Shown here one piece after another: positions 1-8,122 of a stretch of DNA of 45,062 nucleotides. Every line of letters starts with the position of its first letter. Position 1 is the stretch's first letter. Origin of the DNA: an uncultured Blastocatellia bacterium (GTDB lineage Bacteria > Acidobacteriota > Blastocatellia > Pyrinomonadales > Pyrinomonadaceae); NCBI GenBank assembly GCA_946480785.1, contig CAMLLD010000055.1, forward strand, positions 1 to 45,062, written 5' to 3'. Below the pieces are notes generated by a model. It had not been told where the DNA came from. It made no database searches and worked only from the letters and a program-made list of their open reading frames with translations. Both the position numbers and the translations under genes were made by a program.

Positions 1-244
1 AAAATATTCAATTTACCGTTCCCCCGACCCTATGTATAATTTCTAGTTATCTCAAATGAAAGATCGATAATCAGGTCGGGGTGGAGGGGTTCGTCCTGAG
101 AATGTCTTCGCCGGACGGGTGCGATCGGAGTTGATTGAGGATCGCTGTGGGCCACCGCGGCCAGTTTTGATTCAACCGTTCAGCCGCATTTTAGCACGGC
201 GTGGTCGCGGCGGCACACGATTAGTTGGTGATGTTCAGTTCGAT
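1..244. other. Intergenic stretch downstream of the caspase gene
   Basis: No convincing gene is visible. The segment holds the 3' flank of the caspase-like gene, including a diverged copy of the end of its coding sequence at 221-244. Near its left edge is an orphan promoter-like sequence reading rightward. The rest shows no terminator-grade hairpin with a T tract. Confidence 0.5.
12..40 (+). promoter_or_regulatory. Possible sigma-70 promoter reading rightward
   Basis: TTTACC at 12-17 and a perfect TATAAT at 35-40 are separated by 17 bp, which is the ideal spacing. No plus-strand gene follows, so if used it would make an antisense or small RNA against the end of the caspase gene. A perfect -10 hexamer can arise by chance in a locally AT-rich stretch. 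Confidence 0.25.
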
Positions 245-2305
245 CTACCAGTTCGCAATGTTTAGTTCGATCTGCGTTGTAGTCCAGCCCCGACTCGGGT
301 ACGCCGCAGGGCTGAGATTTCGCATCCGCGGCTGATCATCGCTGATGGCGTCGAATAGTAGATCCAATCCCGACGGGCTGCGCTTCGCATCCTTCGTCCG
401 GCGATCTCCGCAGTCGAGACTCGGCATTTCGAGCCAGCGATAGTTCGCGCTTTTCAAGCTCGCAAAAACCTTCAGAATGTCGCGTCCCGTCTCATACCCA
501 TAGGGCAGATCCGCGCGCAACGGCACCAGCTCCTCGCAATGAGCGTCCAACTCCAAAAACAACTCCGGTGGCTCTGGAAACACTTGAGTTATGCCCCAAT
601 CCGGCTGCAGATCCAGCACGACGACGCGCAGCAAATTGTCCGAGAGATTCTTCACTCTCACAAACACCCAGTCGCCGGGTTTCACCACCGGCCCAATCTC
701 TTGCACGAACGGTATCGGCATCGGCTCCTCACCGTATTCAAACTCGTGCTGATAACCTGCCCATTGGACCGACAACTTTCGTGCAAGCGGCGAGCGTGTG
801 TCGTGATTGTCGATCTCCTGAATGATTTGATACTTGGTGAGATGTTCGAGCCGGCTCACAACTATTTGTCTCGTCTGGTCGGCAAGCGGCATATCGGGCG
901 TCAGTCTGTTACCGGACGAGTCGAGGATTTGCAGTTCATCATCTTCGCTGAACGCCACCTGATAATGCGCCGGCGTTTTTTCGTCCACCAGCTTCAACCA
1001 CGCATTCTGTTTGATCGCATCAACGATTGAGTCGACAAGTGACTCGTGCTTTTTCCAAATCTCTTCCTTGTCCGCCTCCTTCAGCAAACGCACGTTCTTC
1101 ACGAGATGAATTGCTCCCGGGTTAATCAAGACCGCCTGGTCTCCCGGTTCGACAGCTTCAATGCTCGCGCTTGTACTGCTGAACATGGCCCACGAGTCGG
1201 TTGCGCCCAGCCTTTCAACAGTAGCGACACCGAGACGCCCCTGCTCGTCATCGAGATCGCGCTTCGTCAATGATTGAATCGCGAACTCCGAACCACGACG
1301 CACGCCCTGCGCCTGGCCCACACTCAACAGGACCTGGCCACTGTCATCATCGACCGACGTGACGACCGCGGCATACGACGCCGGAATTCGATCGAGGCCG
1401 AACACGACCCGGTCACCGTCTCCTTCCAGATGCGGTGTTTGGCTGGCAAATTGACTGTGAACCTTCGCCATCACGCGGTTGTGAAGTTGCCGGTAAGTAA
1501 GACTGAGGCCCAACTCACCCAGAGAATTCAAAAACCAATAAGTAAGCGCGCCGTTACTCTCAACACCGTCGAAGGCATACTCATACGCCAGTTCCGACGG
1601 CCCGCACGCCGAGAGCACGACCGTTCCCGCCGAAGCAGGCACCCACGGCGCGCCACTCACATTCCGTGCGGTCGCTCCTCCGGTTTGCCGCCACGACTCC
1701 GCCAACTCGTCGATCGTTCCGACCAAACTGTCCGTCGGACGTTTGGCTTTATCGACCACGCCCGTGCCGCGAATTCTCGCATCCGGCCCACGCGTCATAC
1801 CGGAGGAATGACACGAGTCGAGCACCACGGTCACGAAGAGTTTGCGCTCGGCCATCATGCGCAAGTACCTTGCCAGCTCGAGGTCGCGGAAGTAGCGCGA
1901 GGCGGAACGGCCGATGTTTGTCGGTACCAGAGCTTCATCGAGTCCGTTCGACTTGAGCTGTGGCACAAGGCTGTCCACAACTCCTCCGTGCCCGGAATAG
2001 TGAATGTAGATCTGATCGCCAGGCTGGGCTCTATCGATCAAGCCGCGGAATCCCGCCACGATGTTTTCGTACGTGGGCCAAAGCGGGCGCGGTTCGGCCG
2101 GTTGCGTTTTGCCATTGTCGCTGGCCGTAAGTTTGAAAATGTTCTGGCTCGGCACGCGCAGTGTCGTGAGCAGGAACTCTTCTACGTGATTGATGTCTCG
2201 CACACAACCGGAAAGATCTCGATAGTAACAACCGTCCGGCAGTAGATTGTCGAGGTATTTATCAATGCCGATCAGTAACGCGTGGCAGTTTGGCGTGGGA
2301 CACAT
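245..2305 (-). CDS. Caspase-like (C14) peptidase with C-terminal DUF4384-like domain
   Basis: This 686-residue protein opens with a caspase/metacaspase p20-like domain (about residues 6-290). The catalytic dyad is visible as His106 in HYSGHGG and Cys165 in DSCHSSG, each after a hydrophobic strand, as in active family C14 enzymes. Prokaryotic members usually cleave after Arg or Lys rather than Asp. The C-terminal half contains a DUF4384-like beta domain (about residues 530-630, from the GDWVFVRVKN segment), a module often found beside bacterial caspases. No signal peptide or membrane segment is apparent, so it is probably cytosolic. It is the last gene of a minus-strand set with TPR-CHAT, sigma and anti-sigma genes, 24 bp after the anti-sigma gene. 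The last residues (IELNIAN) are repeated after the stop codon in the same frame, which is odd. The peptidase call is firm; the substrate is unknown. Confidence 0.9.
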   Translation of the reverse strand: MCPTPNCHALLIGIDKYLDNLLPDGCYYRDLSGCVRDINHVEEFLLTTLRVPSQNIFKLTASDNGKTQPAEPRPLWPTYENIVAGFRGLIDRAQPGDQIYIHYSGHGGVVDSLVPQLKSNGLDEALVPTNIGRSASRYFRDLELARYLRMMAERKLFVTVVLDSCHSSGMTRGPDARIRGTGVVDKAKRPTDSLVGTIDELAESWRQTGGATARNVSGAPWVPASAGTVVLSACGPSELAYEYAFDGVESNGALTYWFLNSLGELGLSLTYRQLHNRVMAKVHSQFASQTPHLEGDGDRVVFGLDRIPASYAAVVTSVDDDSGQVLLSVGQAQGVRRGSEFAIQSLTKRDLDDEQGRLGVATVERLGATDSWAMFSSTSASIEAVEPGDQAVLINPGAIHLVKNVRLLKEADKEEIWKKHESLVDSIVDAIKQNAWLKLVDEKTPAHYQVAFSEDDELQILDSSGNRLTPDMPLADQTRQIVVSRLEHLTKYQIIQEIDNHDTRSPLARKLSVQWAGYQHEFEYGEEPMPIPFVQEIGPVVKPGDWVFVRVKNLSDNLLRVVVLDLQPDWGITQVFPEPPELFLELDAHCEELVPLRADLPYGYETGRDILKVFASLKSANYRWLEMPSLDCGDRRTKDAKRSPSGLDLLFDAISDDQPRMRNLSPAAYPSRGWTTTQIELNIANW

Positions 2306-2329
2306 GAGAGTTTCTCACTGGTTTGAGAC

Positions 2330-3160
2330 TTACAAAATGGTGAAGTTATAGCCGCCGAGATCATCTACGCGTCCGTCACTCGCAATGCCCTTGACGAGCA
2401 GCCGATATTCTCCGGAACCGAGATCGCCGGCCGGAACCCTGATCACGAGCAGTTTCCGATTCCCTGAGCTAACGGGAACACGATCAGCGAGTGTAAAGAG
2501 TGTCGCGTCAGGCTCGCGAATCAGCGTCGTCTCATACTTCGCATACGAACCATCCTGGACGGGCAAGCGGAGCTGGACCACGGTCAACCCCTTCGGGATT
2601 GTCGCGCGCTGTTCCGGCACGTTCTCTCGCGGGTCCGATCGAAGTCTGAGAGCGGGAAGCTCAATTGCAAAATCGGATTGCATATCAACACCGGGCCCAT
2701 TCAGCGAAGCAACGGAACGGCTCAGTGACGTCGAGCGAATGGCCCAGATCCCGACTGCAACCGCGACGATCACCGTCGCGGCGACTGTCAACATCCAACG
2801 CGAGTCAACAGTTCGACCGAGCTTTGGCGGCGGCGCCGGGGTTACCATCGTAGCCGGTTCCATCACGGCGTCCGAATATTTTTTTAACGCAGCCGACATT
2901 TGCAACTTCTGCCTCTGTTCCGGGGTGCGTATCAATCGATCCGCAACGATCTCCGCCTCTTCGGGCGGGAGAATGTTGAAATAGTAATCTTCGAGCAGCT
3001 CGTCTTCGGTCATCTGGACCCGTTCGAAGAAGGCGGGCTCGCTGAATATCCGTTCCTCGAAAAGCTCACGTTCCGAGCCGCTCAGCCGCCCTAAAAGGTA
3101 GCTGCGAATATAGTTCTGATCTGGGTATTGCTCCTTCATTCGCGAATGCCGCTCATTCAC
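2330..3160 (-). CDS. Single-pass membrane anti-sigma-like protein
   Basis: The 276-residue protein has a helical, acidic N-terminal domain (about 1-100) rich in Glu and Leu, like the sigma-binding domain of anti-sigma factors but without the Cys/His zinc ligands of the zf-HC2 type. One membrane helix follows (about 122-142, in the LTVAATVIVAVAVGIWAI segment). A roughly 130-residue beta-rich domain after it would be periplasmic. It follows the ECF-like sigma gene by 30 bp in the same direction, the usual arrangement for a sigma and membrane anti-sigma pair. Inference: it holds the sigma factor at the membrane and releases it on an envelope signal. A second Met at residue 8 could be the true start. 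I found no strong Shine-Dalgarno sequence for either. Confidence 0.7.
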   Translation of the reverse strand: MNERHSRMKEQYPDQNYIRSYLLGRLSGSERELFEERIFSEPAFFERVQMTEDELLEDYYFNILPPEEAEIVADRLIRTPEQRQKLQMSAALKKYSDAVMEPATMVTPAPPPKLGRTVDSRWMLTVAATVIVAVAVGIWAIRSTSLSRSVASLNGPGVDMQSDFAIELPALRLRSDPRENVPEQRATIPKGLTVVQLRLPVQDGSYAKYETTLIREPDATLFTLADRVPVSSGNRKLLVIRVPAGDLGSGEYRLLVKGIASDGRVDDLGGYNFTIL

Positions 3161-3190
3161 GCCATCAACTAATATGATTTTGGCGTCAAT

Positions 3191-3781
3191 TCATTGCACG
3201 AGACTTTCATCCATGCATTTTTCCATACATTTATAGAGCGCGGACCGGATCCTGAATACCCGCACGCGCAGGTTTTCCACGTCCACACCGATTCTTTCCG
3301 CAATCTGCCGCCGAAAGTTGATCTTGGCCCGCTTGTCTTCCTGGTAATAGTCAATAATCAGATCACGACTGTCGGCGGGGAGTTCGCCAACGCACTTTTC
3401 CAGGCAGTCGAACTTGCGATCGATCTCGTCGGCATCATCGAGGCAAGGTTTACCACCAGCGAAACGCGACTCCAGCGAGTCTGGCAGGTTAGAAACGGTA
3501 TCCAGCCGGTGCCGCTCTTTTAACAACATCTTCGCCACGCCGTAAAAATAGAGCGCCGGATCGCCAGAATAGTTGATCGCGATCTCCGGCACCTTTTTCA
3601 TCACGCGGTCGATGGTTTCGTCCGCCAAGTCTTCCGCATCCCAATACCCGTTCCAAACGAACAGCTTCACCAAACTCTGCCGAATGCATTCATACTTGCC
3701 GCCAGGATCGTCGGTATTTGAGCCGAGCCAGCTCAGCAAACCATCCAACTTTTCTTTTGTAAGGACCAGGTGTTTGCGCAT
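3191..3781 (-). CDS. ECF-like sigma-70 family factor
   Basis: The product (196 residues from the ATG at 3781) has a helical N-terminal region with an acidic DLADETIDRVMKK segment that resembles sigma region 2. A C-terminal helix-turn-helix (RQIAERIGVDVENLRVRVFRIR, split here by position at about residues 155-180) resembles region 4. A longer reading frame starts upstream at 3856, but that would overlap the TPR-CHAT gene by 68 bp. The ATG at 3781 lies 7 bp beyond that gene's stop codon and gives the compact operon. The anti-sigma-like gene follows. Sigma factors sitting with CHAT and caspase genes suggest the island is transcribed by its own holoenzyme; the direct target promoters are not proven. 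Confidence 0.75.
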   Translation of the reverse strand: MRKHLVLTKEKLDGLLSWLGSNTDDPGGKYECIRQSLVKLFVWNGYWDAEDLADETIDRVMKKVPEIAINYSGDPALYFYGVAKMLLKERHRLDTVSNLPDSLESRFAGGKPCLDDADEIDRKFDCLEKCVGELPADSRDLIIDYYQEDKRAKINFRRQIAERIGVDVENLRVRVFRIRSALYKCMEKCMDESLVQ

Positions 3782-3788
3782 TCTTGGT

Positions 3789-6700
3789 CTAGGCGAGCTC
3801 TCTCGTTTCTGTTCGAGCGTTGCGTCGTAACCTTCGCCGGTAATAGTAGCCGCCAAGCAGCACGAGCACTAAAGCTCCCATCAGTGCTGCGACTTTCGCG
3901 TACGTCCTCGAACGATCCGGCTCACGCGCGATCGTTCCGGCGTATTCACCCTGAATCTCGAATGCCGCCCAGTAAAACGGGTGATGCCAGCGAGGATGCC
4001 GCCACATCTTCTCCTTCGCGGCGCGGAGGGCAGCCGCTGGTGATAGCCCCTCGTTGAGCATGGCACCGTAAAACTGTCGCATCAACTCAGTGGTGGCATT
4101 GTCATCTACTTTCCAGAGACTGGCGACGGTGCTTTGAGCTCCAGCATACATGAAGGCTCGCGTTAACCCGATAAACCCCTCGCCTCTGACGTTTTTCCCC
4201 AGTGCCGTGCTGCAAGCGCTCAGCACCACCAAGCGCGCCGACAGCTTGAGGCTGTAGATATCGTGGAGTTGAAAAAAGCCGTCTTCAGGCGAACCCGACT
4301 CGTTCACCATCGACAAAATGATACCGGAGAGTTCCGGATGCTCCGTATCGACGACGCCGTGAGTAGCAAAGTGTATTATCTGAAAACCTTCCAGCTCTTT
4401 ACTCGCGACGCGCGAACGATTCGCGTTGAAACCAAGAGCCATCACGCCCTGACCGCGCGGAACGAGACCGATGATGGCTTCACCCTCAAGCTTAGTCGAA
4501 GGCAATCGAGGAATCGACGCGCGATTGGCGACTGAAATGTCGCGCCCCGAACCACCGACGGCAACAACCTGTCCGTCGTCCTTCAGTGTGGACGGCGAGC
4601 GATTGTCTCGCGTAACGCGTGGATCAGTTTCAGCGAAAACGGGATCGGCAAAAACAGCCAACAGCTTGTCGGCTGTTGCGACGCGGAACTTTTGCTGGCG
4701 CAGCGAATAGAGCGTCGAAGCGGAAGGCAGATCGATGATTTCGTGCGTCAGTATTAAAGGCCGTGGTTCGCCGGAGTTATCGTTTGCAACCGTGGGTTCG
4801 GGTAAGGCTCCAAAGGGTACGAATTGCAGCGCGCCGTCCGTTACGAGCAACAACCGCTTGCCGGCAATTGCTGCCGCCAATGGACCAAGCAACTGATTAC
4901 TCAGCAATGCAGCTTGTCGCCAATACTCGCCATCCGCGGTCGCCACTCGTTTTTCGTAAGTCGGCTCGTCATCATCTGGAAGAGGTTGACGCGCGGTGAC
5001 GAGTTCATAGAACTTTCGTGCCGCACCCTCGAGCTCAGCCCGGCTCGCCAATTCGTAAACCCGCAGGTCTTTGTTACTGACGACCCAGACGTAACTCTTT
5101 TCTTCGCCCAGCAAATACTCGAGCAACACCGTATCGTCGTCGAGTAACTTCGCCTGAATCTCCTTCGTGTTCGGCAAGTCAGGTTTCGTCAACTCGGCGT
5201 AACGCGGACTCTGCGCTCGAATCCGGGCCTCGATCTCAGAATAGTCGTTCGTGAGCCCGCGCAGTTCTTTTTCGAGTTCGTTTGCTTCGCTCTCCGTCCG
5301 TTGGTTGTTCTTCAAACGCAAGTAATAGCGCCCGCGCGCACTGAGCTGCGCTTGCAGCTCGCGTTCACGTCCCAGCAATTCCGGCGACACGCCGGCGCGA
5401 ATATCGACCTTCGCCTCGGTGAGTATCTCTCGCAGTGAACGGGCGCGCGTGCTCTCGCTTGCCTCAAACGCGGCGGCGACCAGTTGCTGGTCCGAGTTCT
5501 GTTTGTAAAGCTGCATCAGCAGATCGACGTAGAAGGCGTAATACTCCTGCATCAACGCGAAGTAAGAGTAGCGGAGTTCGTATTGTGCAAGACTCGATCG
5601 CAGCGACTCGACGATCTTCATTGCTTCGCGAACCTCGGCGAGCGCCTGGTCCAACGAGCCCAGGCTTTTGTCGGCCCGCGCGATATTGACGCGCGTCGCA
5701 GCTTCGCCCGCGCGATCGTCGCCGGCTCGGTTGAACACCAGCGCACGATTGAAATACGTCTTCGCCACGGAGGCGTGCCCCGAGTGCTGATAGATCGCGC
5801 CGATACTGTTGAGCGTTTGCGCCTGGCCTCTGCGATCGCCGATCGTACGATATAGTCGCAACACGTCGTTCAGCAGGTTTAAGGCCTTCGCTTGTTGACC
5901 TTCACTGTCGAAAATCGTAGCGACGCCTCTCTGGGCGTAGGCTTGCAAGCGGCGGTTGAGGATCGCGCGACTGATCGCGATCGTTCGATCGTAGTGTTGC
6001 AAGGCGGCGGTTGAATCATTCATCGCCCGGTGAACGCGACCGACATAAAGCTCGGCCAGCGCTTCAAATTCGCGACTACCGATTCCCTGACACAACTGCA
6101 ACGCTTGCTCGTAATTGTCCAAGGCAGTCTTCAGATCGTTCGACTCTTCGTGGACGCGGCCGAGACCGTTAAGCGCCGCGGCCATTCCCTGTCGATCGCC
6201 GATACGTTCAAACACTCGCAGCGCTTCGGTGTGTGCGTCCAGGGCGAGTTGTCGTTCGCCGACAAACGAGTGGATTCCGCCGAGCGCGGTTTTGGTGAGT
6301 GCTTCACCTCTGATTTCATCGGTCACAGTCCACAATGGAAGGGACTTTTGGTAGTGTGCAGTGGCCGCCTCAACGTCGCCCATGTCGTAGTAGACGTAAC
6401 CGATATTCAACTCGGCCAACGCCTGCCCGCGACGATCGCCGGCCGTCGCCCACAACGCGAGCGCGCGGTTGAAAAAATCCATCGCCTGCTTCAAGTCGCC
6501 CAACGAGTAATGAGCCTCGCCGAGGTTGTTGAGAGTGGTCGCCTCCAACCGCCGGCGCGTGTTTGCCGGCGCCGAATCCGGCACTTGGCCGCGCAATTCA
6601 AACGCGTGGTTGAAGTAAGGAACTGCCTGCTCGTACTCGCTCAGGTAAATATGAACGTATCCGATGCCGTTCAACGCCTCGATTTCGTGAACTCGATCCG

Positions 6701-7400
6701 CATTGAGCCTCGCCTCTTTACGAGCTTGAGCGAAAAAATCGATCGCCTCTTTGTAGTCGCTCAGCATGAAGTGAACTTCGGCGATGCTTAGGAGCGCAGT
6801 AACTGCTTCGGGCCGATAAGTCGTCGTTGGTAGAGCCGATCGCGCTTCGGCGTATTTCTCGATTGCCGCTTGCAAATCATTTTTGTCCCACTGCGCGCGC
6901 AGACGTTCGGCCTCGAGAAACGCGGCGGCACTCTTCACGATGCGCGCGTCTTCCGCCGTCGCCGGCCGCGAAGTTTGGATAGCGACTTCATATGGCGTGC
7001 CGATGCTCTGCTTTTCAAAGGGCGTTACCGTCAAGTCATATGAGCCGGTCGCATCGCTTATAAATCGCAGCACCAAATCTTCGTATCTTCCGGTTCGTGT
7101 TTCAATGACTACCTGCCCAGTGGAGTCGCTCAAGCGAACCAGTAGAATCGCATCACCGTCGCGATGCAGACGCAACTCGACATAGTGTTGAACTGCTAAC
7201 TTGAGGCGCTGCGTTTCGCCAGTCTCCTTCACTACCAGATGGGCCAGGTCGGAGCCCGGATCGGCCGTAAGCAGCTCTTCGCGAGCTGCGGCGGCATTGT
7301 TGTCCACACTCGAAAGAGGACTAACGAGCAAGACACTCGTTAGCAAGATGGCTCGCAGTGAGGTTTGGTAGAAATCGAAAGGAACGCGGTCGAAGACCAT
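3789..7400 (-). CDS. Exported TPR-CHAT peptidase with C-terminal membrane anchor
   Basis: The protein is about 1203 residues from the ATG at 7400. A further in-frame TTG lies two codons upstream. An N-terminal hydrophobic stretch (RAILLTSVLLVSPLSSV) looks like a signal peptide. A beta domain (about 40-150) and roughly ten tetratricopeptide repeats (about 200-600, e.g. LNNLGEAHYSLGDLKQA) follow, then a helical linker and a CHAT (caspase family) domain. The CHAT dyad is His1014 in HFATHG and Cys1063 in LSACSTA. A transmembrane helix with a basic tail (about 1165-1200) ends the protein, so it should sit in the envelope facing the periplasm, if the signal is used. This exported architecture is common in Acidobacteria and cyanobacteria. 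The TPR region is likely the sensing or partner-binding part. It heads the sigma/anti-sigma/caspase operon. Confidence 0.88.
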   Translation of the reverse strand: MVFDRVPFDFYQTSLRAILLTSVLLVSPLSSVDNNAAAAREELLTADPGSDLAHLVVKETGETQRLKLAVQHYVELRLHRDGDAILLVRLSDSTGQVVIETRTGRYEDLVLRFISDATGSYDLTVTPFEKQSIGTPYEVAIQTSRPATAEDARIVKSAAAFLEAERLRAQWDKNDLQAAIEKYAEARSALPTTTYRPEAVTALLSIAEVHFMLSDYKEAIDFFAQARKEARLNADRVHEIEALNGIGYVHIYLSEYEQAVPYFNHAFELRGQVPDSAPANTRRRLEATTLNNLGEAHYSLGDLKQAMDFFNRALALWATAGDRRGQALAELNIGYVYYDMGDVEAATAHYQKSLPLWTVTDEIRGEALTKTALGGIHSFVGERQLALDAHTEALRVFERIGDRQGMAAALNGLGRVHEESNDLKTALDNYEQALQLCQGIGSREFEALAELYVGRVHRAMNDSTAALQHYDRTIAISRAILNRRLQAYAQRGVATIFDSEGQQAKALNLLNDVLRLYRTIGDRRGQAQTLNSIGAIYQHSGHASVAKTYFNRALVFNRAGDDRAGEAATRVNIARADKSLGSLDQALAEVREAMKIVESLRSSLAQYELRYSYFALMQEYYAFYVDLLMQLYKQNSDQQLVAAAFEASESTRARSLREILTEAKVDIRAGVSPELLGRERELQAQLSARGRYYLRLKNNQRTESEANELEKELRGLTNDYSEIEARIRAQSPRYAELTKPDLPNTKEIQAKLLDDDTVLLEYLLGEEKSYVWVVSNKDLRVYELASRAELEGAARKFYELVTARQPLPDDDEPTYEKRVATADGEYWRQAALLSNQLLGPLAAAIAGKRLLLVTDGALQFVPFGALPEPTVANDNSGEPRPLILTHEIIDLPSASTLYSLRQQKFRVATADKLLAVFADPVFAETDPRVTRDNRSPSTLKDDGQVVAVGGSGRDISVANRASIPRLPSTKLEGEAIIGLVPRGQGVMALGFNANRSRVASKELEGFQIIHFATHGVVDTEHPELSGIILSMVNESGSPEDGFFQLHDIYSLKLSARLVVLSACSTALGKNVRGEGFIGLTRAFMYAGAQSTVASLWKVDDNATTELMRQFYGAMLNEGLSPAAALRAAKEKMWRHPRWHHPFYWAAFEIQGEYAGTIAREPDRSRTYAKVAALMGALVLVLLGGYYYRRRLRRNARTETRELA

Positions 7401-7742
7401 TTTCAACCGTACACTTGTGCTAACACCCGCAGCTCCCGAGGAATGATCAAAGGGAAGCAGTTGAGAGTCTTTAGGGCGACTGAGTGGATTGTTTCTGGTT
7501 CAGAGGACGAAAGTGTAGCGCTTCCGTTGTGAACCAACGTCCGGAAGCCGACTACTTAACATGAAACGCGCACAAAATTCAATGTGGCGGCATGGATGTG
7601 GACGAAGTGGTGGAATGGGATAGCAAAGCGAAGGTGAGGCTTCGCTTTGTTCGCCAGCCGTAACTGTAATGCACTCGGCCGCCAGGCACGCTACCCACAC
7701 TTCTTCATGAACGGGCCTATCAACTAAACCCTCAACGCCAAA
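7401..7742. other. Intergenic region upstream of the TPR-CHAT gene
   Basis: This 342-bp spacer separates the repeat-protein gene from the TPR-CHAT gene. A minus-strand frame at 7500-7700 (66 codons) has no Shine-Dalgarno sequence and a low-complexity Cys/Pro/His-rich translation, so I do not call it. No copy of the GTAATGTTTT element found before neighbouring genes was seen here. The TPR-CHAT promoter should lie in this stretch, but I could not pick it out. Confidence 0.4.
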
Positions 7743-8024
7743 CTAACCTCGGCGACGCGGTTTTGGTGTTGCGCCTTTGCCTGACACGTCGCCACCACCT
7801 CGCGGCTTCGGTGTCGCGCCTTTGCCCGACACGTCACCACCTCCTCGCGGTTTCGGTGTCGCGCCTTTGCCTGACACGTCACCACCTCCTCGCGGTTTCG
7901 GTGTCGCGCCTTTGCCTGACACGTCGCCACCTCCTCGCGGTTTCGGCGTGGCGCCTTTGCCTGATACATCGCCGCCTCCTCGCGGCGTATACGCATTCGT
8001 GCTCGCCCTCTTCCTCGAAGTCAT
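7743..8024 (-). CDS. Small repeat protein of five 15-residue units
   Basis: The product is 93 residues: a 13-residue basic leader (MTSRKRASTNAYT), five identical units PRGGGDVSGKGATPK, and a short PRRRG tail. The start at 8024 has an excellent Shine-Dalgarno sequence, AAGGAGA at 8031-8037, six bases upstream. A GTAATGTTTT element lies 75 nt upstream. The gene follows the CHAT gene by 98 bp on the same strand. The units differ at several nucleotides, yet every difference is synonymous, so the protein sequence seems conserved. The protein has no hydrophobic core, is rich in Gly, Lys and Arg, and should be disordered. The function is unknown. Its position between two CHAT genes suggests a protease substrate, a decoy or a multivalent ligand; this is inference. 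Confidence 0.75.
   Translation of the reverse strand: MTSRKRASTNAYTPRGGGDVSGKGATPKPRGGGDVSGKGATPKPRGGGDVSGKGATPKPRGGGDVSGKGATPKPRGGGDVSGKGATPKPRRRG
7761..7985 (-). repeat. Five tandem 45-bp coding repeats
   Basis: There are five head-to-tail 45-bp units with no spacers. They differ only at wobble positions of the minus-strand frame. Because of the frame register those same sites are also wobble positions of one plus-strand frame, so the substitution pattern alone cannot tell the strand. The ribosome site and operon direction favour minus. Confidence 0.9.
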
Positions 8025-8096
8025 TAACAGTCTCCTTTCCGGATCAGCATAGTCGCTGTCCGCAGCGGTTTGGTTTTCAAAATGGATGGCATTATG

Positions 8097-8109
8097 CGCA
8101 AAACATTAC
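8097..8109 (-). promoter_or_regulatory. GTAATGTTTT element before the repeat-protein gene
   Basis: Read on the minus strand this is GTAATGTTTTGCG, identical over 13 bases to the element before the adjacent CHAT gene. It is followed 8 bp later by CATCCATT (8081-8088), also shared with that site. The decamer ends 75 nt before the start codon. It could be a promoter -35 region for the island's sigma factor or an operator. Confidence 0.5.
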
Positions 8110-8122
8110 GTGAGGGAGAAGG

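Noticed and set aside
1274..2245. A 323-codon plus-strand frame over the caspase gene
   Set aside because: Arg/His-rich translation without domains, fully opposite a gene with a clear catalytic dyad.
3789..7400. TPR-CHAT as a CRISPR-linked (Craspase-type) peptidase
   Set aside because: No gRAMP/Cas7-11-like gene or CRISPR array is present, and this protein has a signal peptide and membrane anchor.
7500..7700. A 66-codon minus-strand frame in the gap before TPR-CHAT
   Set aside because: No ribosome site, low-complexity translation and no recognisable features.
7761..7985. The 45-bp repeat block as a CRISPR array
   Set aside because: The units are contiguous with no variable spacers, keep a reading frame and differ only at silent sites.
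7777..8052. Plus-strand frame giving PDTSPPPRGFGVAPL repeats
   Set aside because: It has no ribosome site or proper start codon and runs against the neighbouring genes. Its repeat conservation is a by-product of wobble positions lining up on both strands.
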